Shown: one piece after another, positions 14,670-17,298 of the stretch | How positions within the stretch are numbered: the stretch's first letter is position 1 | Layout of the letters: every line of letters begins with the position of its first letter | NCBI GenBank assembly: GCA_050692055.1 | Contig: JBOGTC010000028.1 | Location: 1 to 17,298 of the forward strand | Reading direction: 5' to 3' | DNA: 17,298 bases | Source: JBOGTC01 sp050692055 | GTDB taxonomy: Bacteria; Chloroflexota; Limnocylindria; QHBO01 | Translations under genes and position numbers: made by a program | The notes under the pieces: generated by a model | Database searches by the model: none | What the model was told of the DNA's origin: nothing | What the model saw: only the letters and a program-made list of their open reading frames with translations

Positions 14670-15815
14670 TCATTCATTGGCGGCCTCGGCGAACTCGTTC
14701 GTGTACGCCTCATGGAGATCCTCGATCGGACCATCCAGCTCACCGCTGGCTAGAAGCGTGTCGTGCCACGCTTCCCAGCCCTCGGTCGGGTAGACGCCCC
14801 ATGGCCCGCCGCCCTGCGGCGTGAACCCACGGGTCGCGGTCGTGTCGAACAGCGGATCGGTCAGCTCAGTGTTGGCACCCTCCTCGGGATTGAGGTCCGC
14901 ACAGTGGGCGAGCGCTGCCTCCTTGTTGGCGATGCCGAACTCCGTGCCGCGCACGATCGCGCGGGTGAAGCCCTGGATTACTCCCGGGTTCGCATCCATG
15001 AAGGCCCGTGTCGTCGCGAAGCCCCAGCCGAAGTAGCCGATGTACTCCTCGGGCGTGATTTCGAGCAACGGGAAGCCCTGTGTGTTGAGGACGGCCATGT
15101 CCACAAGCGAGGCAGAGTACGACTCAATTTCACCGCGCTCGAAGGCCGCGAGTGCGGGCCCCGCATCGCCGACCGCCAGGACCTCGAAGTCGACGTCCTC
15201 CTCGAGCCCGGCGTCGGCCAGGATCGAGCGGGCATAGAAGGCCTCGGCGCCGTCGGCGGTGCCGACGCCGACGATCGTGCCGGCGAGATCCGCCGGGTCG
15301 GTATAACCCGATTCCTCAGAGACGACGAGTCCATACGTGGATTGAGCGTACTGGTTGTAGAACAGCACCGGCTCCTGCTCAGGGCCAGTCGCCTGCTCGC
15401 GTGCGAGCAACACCGGACCGGCCGATGCGCCGCCGATCTCGGCCTGCCCGGCCACGACCGCCTGGAGAACGGCGCCCACGCCGTCGACGGCCTCGGTTGA
15501 CACTTCGAGGCCCTCCTCCTCGAAATAGCCTTCGCCCCACGCAGAACACAGATTGAACATGTTCACCGTGGAGGGATTCGGGCGTGCCACCACGATCTGG
15601 GTCAGCTCGGCATCGCCACGTGGCTCGTCGCCGTCGTCACCAGGAGCGGCGGGCTCCGTTGGGTCCGTGGTGCCGGTGCCGCACGCCGCCAGCACCATGA
15701 TCAGGCTCACCGCCACTGCGACGTGGGCTTTCCACGCTCCTCGGCCAGCGCGGGCCGCAGAGGGGGGCGTGTTTCCTGCCTGTAGCGCGTCTGTTCCAAG
15801 CGCGAGCGGCTCCAT
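14670..15815 (-). CDS. NMT1/SsuA-type ABC substrate-binding lipoprotein (copy 2)
   Basis: This 381-residue paralogue of the protein encoded at 8092 is colinear over the whole mature domain and, by eye, about 70% identical. NLCSAWGEGYFE, LEVSTEAVDG, TVGVGTADGAE-like, ALAHC(A)LNPEEGANT and AYTNEFAEAAN are shared. AGGAGG six bases before the ATG decides the start. A ~30-residue n-region precedes the hydrophobic segment and lipobox VLAAC (Cys45). Differences cluster in likely ligand-facing segments (e.g. GVPAAGP versus GGASAGP, NHFAQ versus NQYAQ), so the two may bind related but distinct ligands and share the ATPase/permease pair. It is cotranscribed with the FAH-family gene. Confidence 0.93.
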   Translation of the reverse strand: MEPLALGTDALQAGNTPPSAARAGRGAWKAHVAVAVSLIMVLAACGTGTTDPTEPAAPGDDGDEPRGDAELTQIVVARPNPSTVNMFNLCSAWGEGYFEEEGLEVSTEAVDGVGAVLQAVVAGQAEIGGASAGPVLLAREQATGPEQEPVLFYNQYAQSTYGLVVSEESGYTDPADLAGTIVGVGTADGAEAFYARSILADAGLEEDVDFEVLAVGDAGPALAAFERGEIESYSASLVDMAVLNTQGFPLLEITPEEYIGYFGWGFATTRAFMDANPGVIQGFTRAIVRGTEFGIANKEAALAHCADLNPEEGANTELTDPLFDTTATRGFTPQGGGPWGVYPTEGWEAWHDTLLASGELDGPIEDLHEAYTNEFAEAANE

Positions 15816-15830
15816 CCGAACCTCCTAGGC

Positions 15831-15871
15831 GTGTCAGATTGACATGTCAGGATGATACGACAGACGGTCAA
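15831..15871 (-). promoter_or_regulatory. Promoter and operator of the second binding-protein operon
   Basis: On the minus strand positions 15850-15831 read CTGACATGTCAATCTGACAC, identical over 20 bases to 8056-8075 and ending 15 bases before the start codon (16 in the other copy). TTGACC (15871-15866) is also shared, 15 bases upstream of the element instead of 14. A -10-like TATCAT (15857-15852) abuts it. The leader between operator and start is nearly the same too (CTA, GGAG, TTCG). This ties both operons to one regulator. Confidence 0.7.
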
Positions 15872-15899
15872 GTGCATCGGCCCATGGCTTTGGGCTCCG

Positions 15900-16895
15900 T
15901 CAGGCCTTTGCTCCGCCGCCGAACTGGCTGAAGAGCTCGCCCAGCGCAGGGCGATCAAGCCTCGCGCCAATAGCCAGAGCGAGCGCCACTCGGCTCTTGA
16001 GGCCGCCCAGGTCACCCGAAAAGATCGCCCCCGCCTCCCACCATCTCGTGCTGCCACCGGGAAAGCCATAGCCGGGTCGAACCTGCCCGGATGGACAACG
16101 GGTCGTAAGCACCACGGGCACTCCCTTGCTCATGAGGGCGGCTGCAAGGTCCAGCACGTGAGGGTGCGTGTTGCCGCCGCCCATGGCCTCGACCACGACG
16201 GCCTCGAGTGCTTGAGATCGGGCGATTTCCATTGCGGCAGGATCCCAGCCAAGGACGGCCGTGATGCCAAGGACGCGCGCGCCGCGCTCGGGTGCGCTGG
16301 GAAGATGAAACGGTCGCCGCTTCCGCGATAGATGCACGCGCCCATCCGCCACGCTCCCGAGCGGCCCTGCGCCTGGGCTCTTGAATGTCTCGTACGCATG
16401 CGTGTGGGTCTTGCGAACGGCATCAGCACCGTGGATCTCGCCCGCCATTGCGACGACCACGCCCTGGTCCGCCAGCATGCGGTCAGCCGCTACAGTGATC
16501 GCGTTACGCAGGTTGTCGGGGCCGTCGTATCCGTCCTGTGACGCGGACCGCATGGCACCCGCCACCACGACCGGCTTCTGCGGCATGGGTAGCAGGTCCC
16601 AGGCGAACGCGGTCTCTTCAATGGTATCCGTGCCCTGGACGATGACGACGCCATCAACCTCGGGACGTGTGAGGTTCTCGTGCACCAAGCGTCCGATGCT
16701 AAGGACATCCTCGAATCCCAGGTGCGATCCTGGCACCAGCCCCCAGTCGATGAGCTCCACATCGGCGAGCTGATCAATGCCGGGAATGGTTCGAAGGAGC
16801 TTGCGACCGTCGAGGGCAGGCTCATTGCCTCGGGTATCGGAAGTGGCACGCATTGAGATCGTGCCACCGGTGAAGACGACGACGATGCGAGCCAT
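15900..16895 (-). CDS. L-asparaginase-family amidohydrolase
   Basis: The 331-residue protein starts at the ATG with GGAGAT upstream; an ATG eleven codons earlier lacks an RBS. It has no signal peptide. Catalytic residues fall at the same numbers as in mature E. coli type II asparaginase: Thr12 in TGGTI, Thr89-Asp90 in QGTDTIEETA and Lys162 in KTHTHAYETF. GAMR (113-116) is present. His87 of the classical HGTDT is Gln here, and no Tyr occurs at the place of the flexible-loop Tyr25, so substrate preference may differ from asparagine. The C-terminal domain has the usual GGGNTHPHV and the TTRCPSGQVRPGYGF segment. It lies upstream of, and in the same direction as, the second binding-protein operon, but ahead of the shared operator. 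Confidence 0.88.
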   Translation of the reverse strand: MARIVVVFTGGTISMRATSDTRGNEPALDGRKLLRTIPGIDQLADVELIDWGLVPGSHLGFEDVLSIGRLVHENLTRPEVDGVVIVQGTDTIEETAFAWDLLPMPQKPVVVAGAMRSASQDGYDGPDNLRNAITVAADRMLADQGVVVAMAGEIHGADAVRKTHTHAYETFKSPGAGPLGSVADGRVHLSRKRRPFHLPSAPERGARVLGITAVLGWDPAAMEIARSQALEAVVVEAMGGGNTHPHVLDLAAALMSKGVPVVLTTRCPSGQVRPGYGFPGGSTRWWEAGAIFSGDLGGLKSRVALALAIGARLDRPALGELFSQFGGGAKA

Positions 16896-16963
16896 GGGCC
16901 ATCTCCGAGCGAGACCCGAGCCTAGCACCGACGGAGGGCCCGTAGGAGGGTCTGCGCGGGGCG

Positions 16964-17188
16964 CTAACCGGCATGGGCGAACAACCTGCCCGACCTGCCG
17001 TCGGACCGGACGATCCTGACCCGGCCGTAAGCAGCATGAACCTCGTCCTGCAGGGCGGTGGCTCTGCGCGCGGCGTCGGGAACTCTGAAGCTACCGGCGA
17101 ATCCGCTCACGCCCTTACCTAGCGCGCGGCTGGGTGCCGGGGTGATGCGATGTGGTCTTTCCACCGAAGCGCGGGCCATCTCCACCAC
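16964..17188 (-). CDS. Doubtful small hypothetical protein
   Basis: A 74-residue frame with no recognised family and no proper RBS (a GGTGGAG directly abuts the second Met). The C-terminal half (RVPDAARRATALQDEVHAAYG, then RVRIV and GRLFAHAG) has a plausible helix-strand pattern, so a real small protein or the tail of a decayed gene is possible, but chance is equally likely. Confidence 0.2.
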   Translation of the reverse strand: MVEMARASVERPHRITPAPSRALGKGVSGFAGSFRVPDAARRATALQDEVHAAYGRVRIVRSDGRSGRLFAHAG

Positions 17189-17298
17189 ATCGGCGTCGTG
17201 TGGAGCGAATTGTGGATAAGTTGGTGGACAGACCCCTTCCGCGACGTGCCCGAATGGTCCTACGATGCCCGCCGATCGCTATTCTCGTCCAGCGGCCG
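17189..17298. other. Right-end stretch with one DnaA-box-like nonamer
   Basis: The 403 bases right of the asparaginase start hold no gene with family resemblance apart from the doubtful 74-residue frame. TGTGGATAA at 17211-17219 is the reverse complement of TTATCCACA, the consensus DnaA box. No second box or AT-rich unwinding region is visible, so an origin is not supported. Confidence 0.25.

Overview
The window is high-GC DNA with dense coding, ATGA/GTGA gene overlaps, short purine-rich ribosome binding sites (RBS) and several lipoproteins whose mature regions are rich in Gly, Ala, Asp and Glu. No RNA gene or marker protein fixes the host. Style and gene content suit a soil or freshwater Chloroflexota lineage (Limnocylindria/Ellin6529-like) or a high-GC actinobacterium. 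That placement is inference only.

Left part (1-7763) is a mosaic of small units. It opens with the tail of a PIN-domain (VapC-like) protein, followed by a gene-free stretch with a possible structured RNA and a strong hairpin. On the minus strand lie a cupredoxin lipoprotein and an Nramp-like membrane transporter that lacks the family's metal-binding motif. Divergent from it is a plus-strand trio with ATGA overlaps: a TetR regulator carrying two DNA-binding domains, an ABC-2 ATPase and an ABC-2 permease, which looks like a self-regulated exporter. A frameshifted cupin gene, a convergent GPH/MFS sugar-type symporter and a divergent DUF4399 lipoprotein complete this part.

Right part (7764-16895) looks like one regulated uptake and catabolism locus. 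The plus-strand operon encodes an NMT1/SsuA-type substrate-binding lipoprotein, its ABC ATPase, its permease, a ketopantoate-reductase-like dehydrogenase, a nitrilase and a GntR/FCD regulator. Converging on it from the minus strand are a second, clearly paralogous substrate-binding lipoprotein and a fumarylacetoacetate-hydrolase-family enzyme. An L-asparaginase-family amidohydrolase lies further upstream on the same strand. Both binding-protein genes carry the same 20-base element, CTGACATGTCAATCTGACAC, at almost the same distance from their start codons. The genes themselves have diverged at many synonymous positions, so this is very probably the operator of the locus regulator. The set suggests import of a small organic compound and its breakdown by nitrile/amide hydrolysis, a keto-acid reduction or oxidation and a C-C hydrolysis. 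The substrate cannot be read from the sequence.

Other unexplained structure includes three copies of a degenerate 30-nt repeat in alternating orientation (7804-7940) just upstream of the operon. The right end (16896-17298) has no convincing gene and one DnaA-box-like nonamer.
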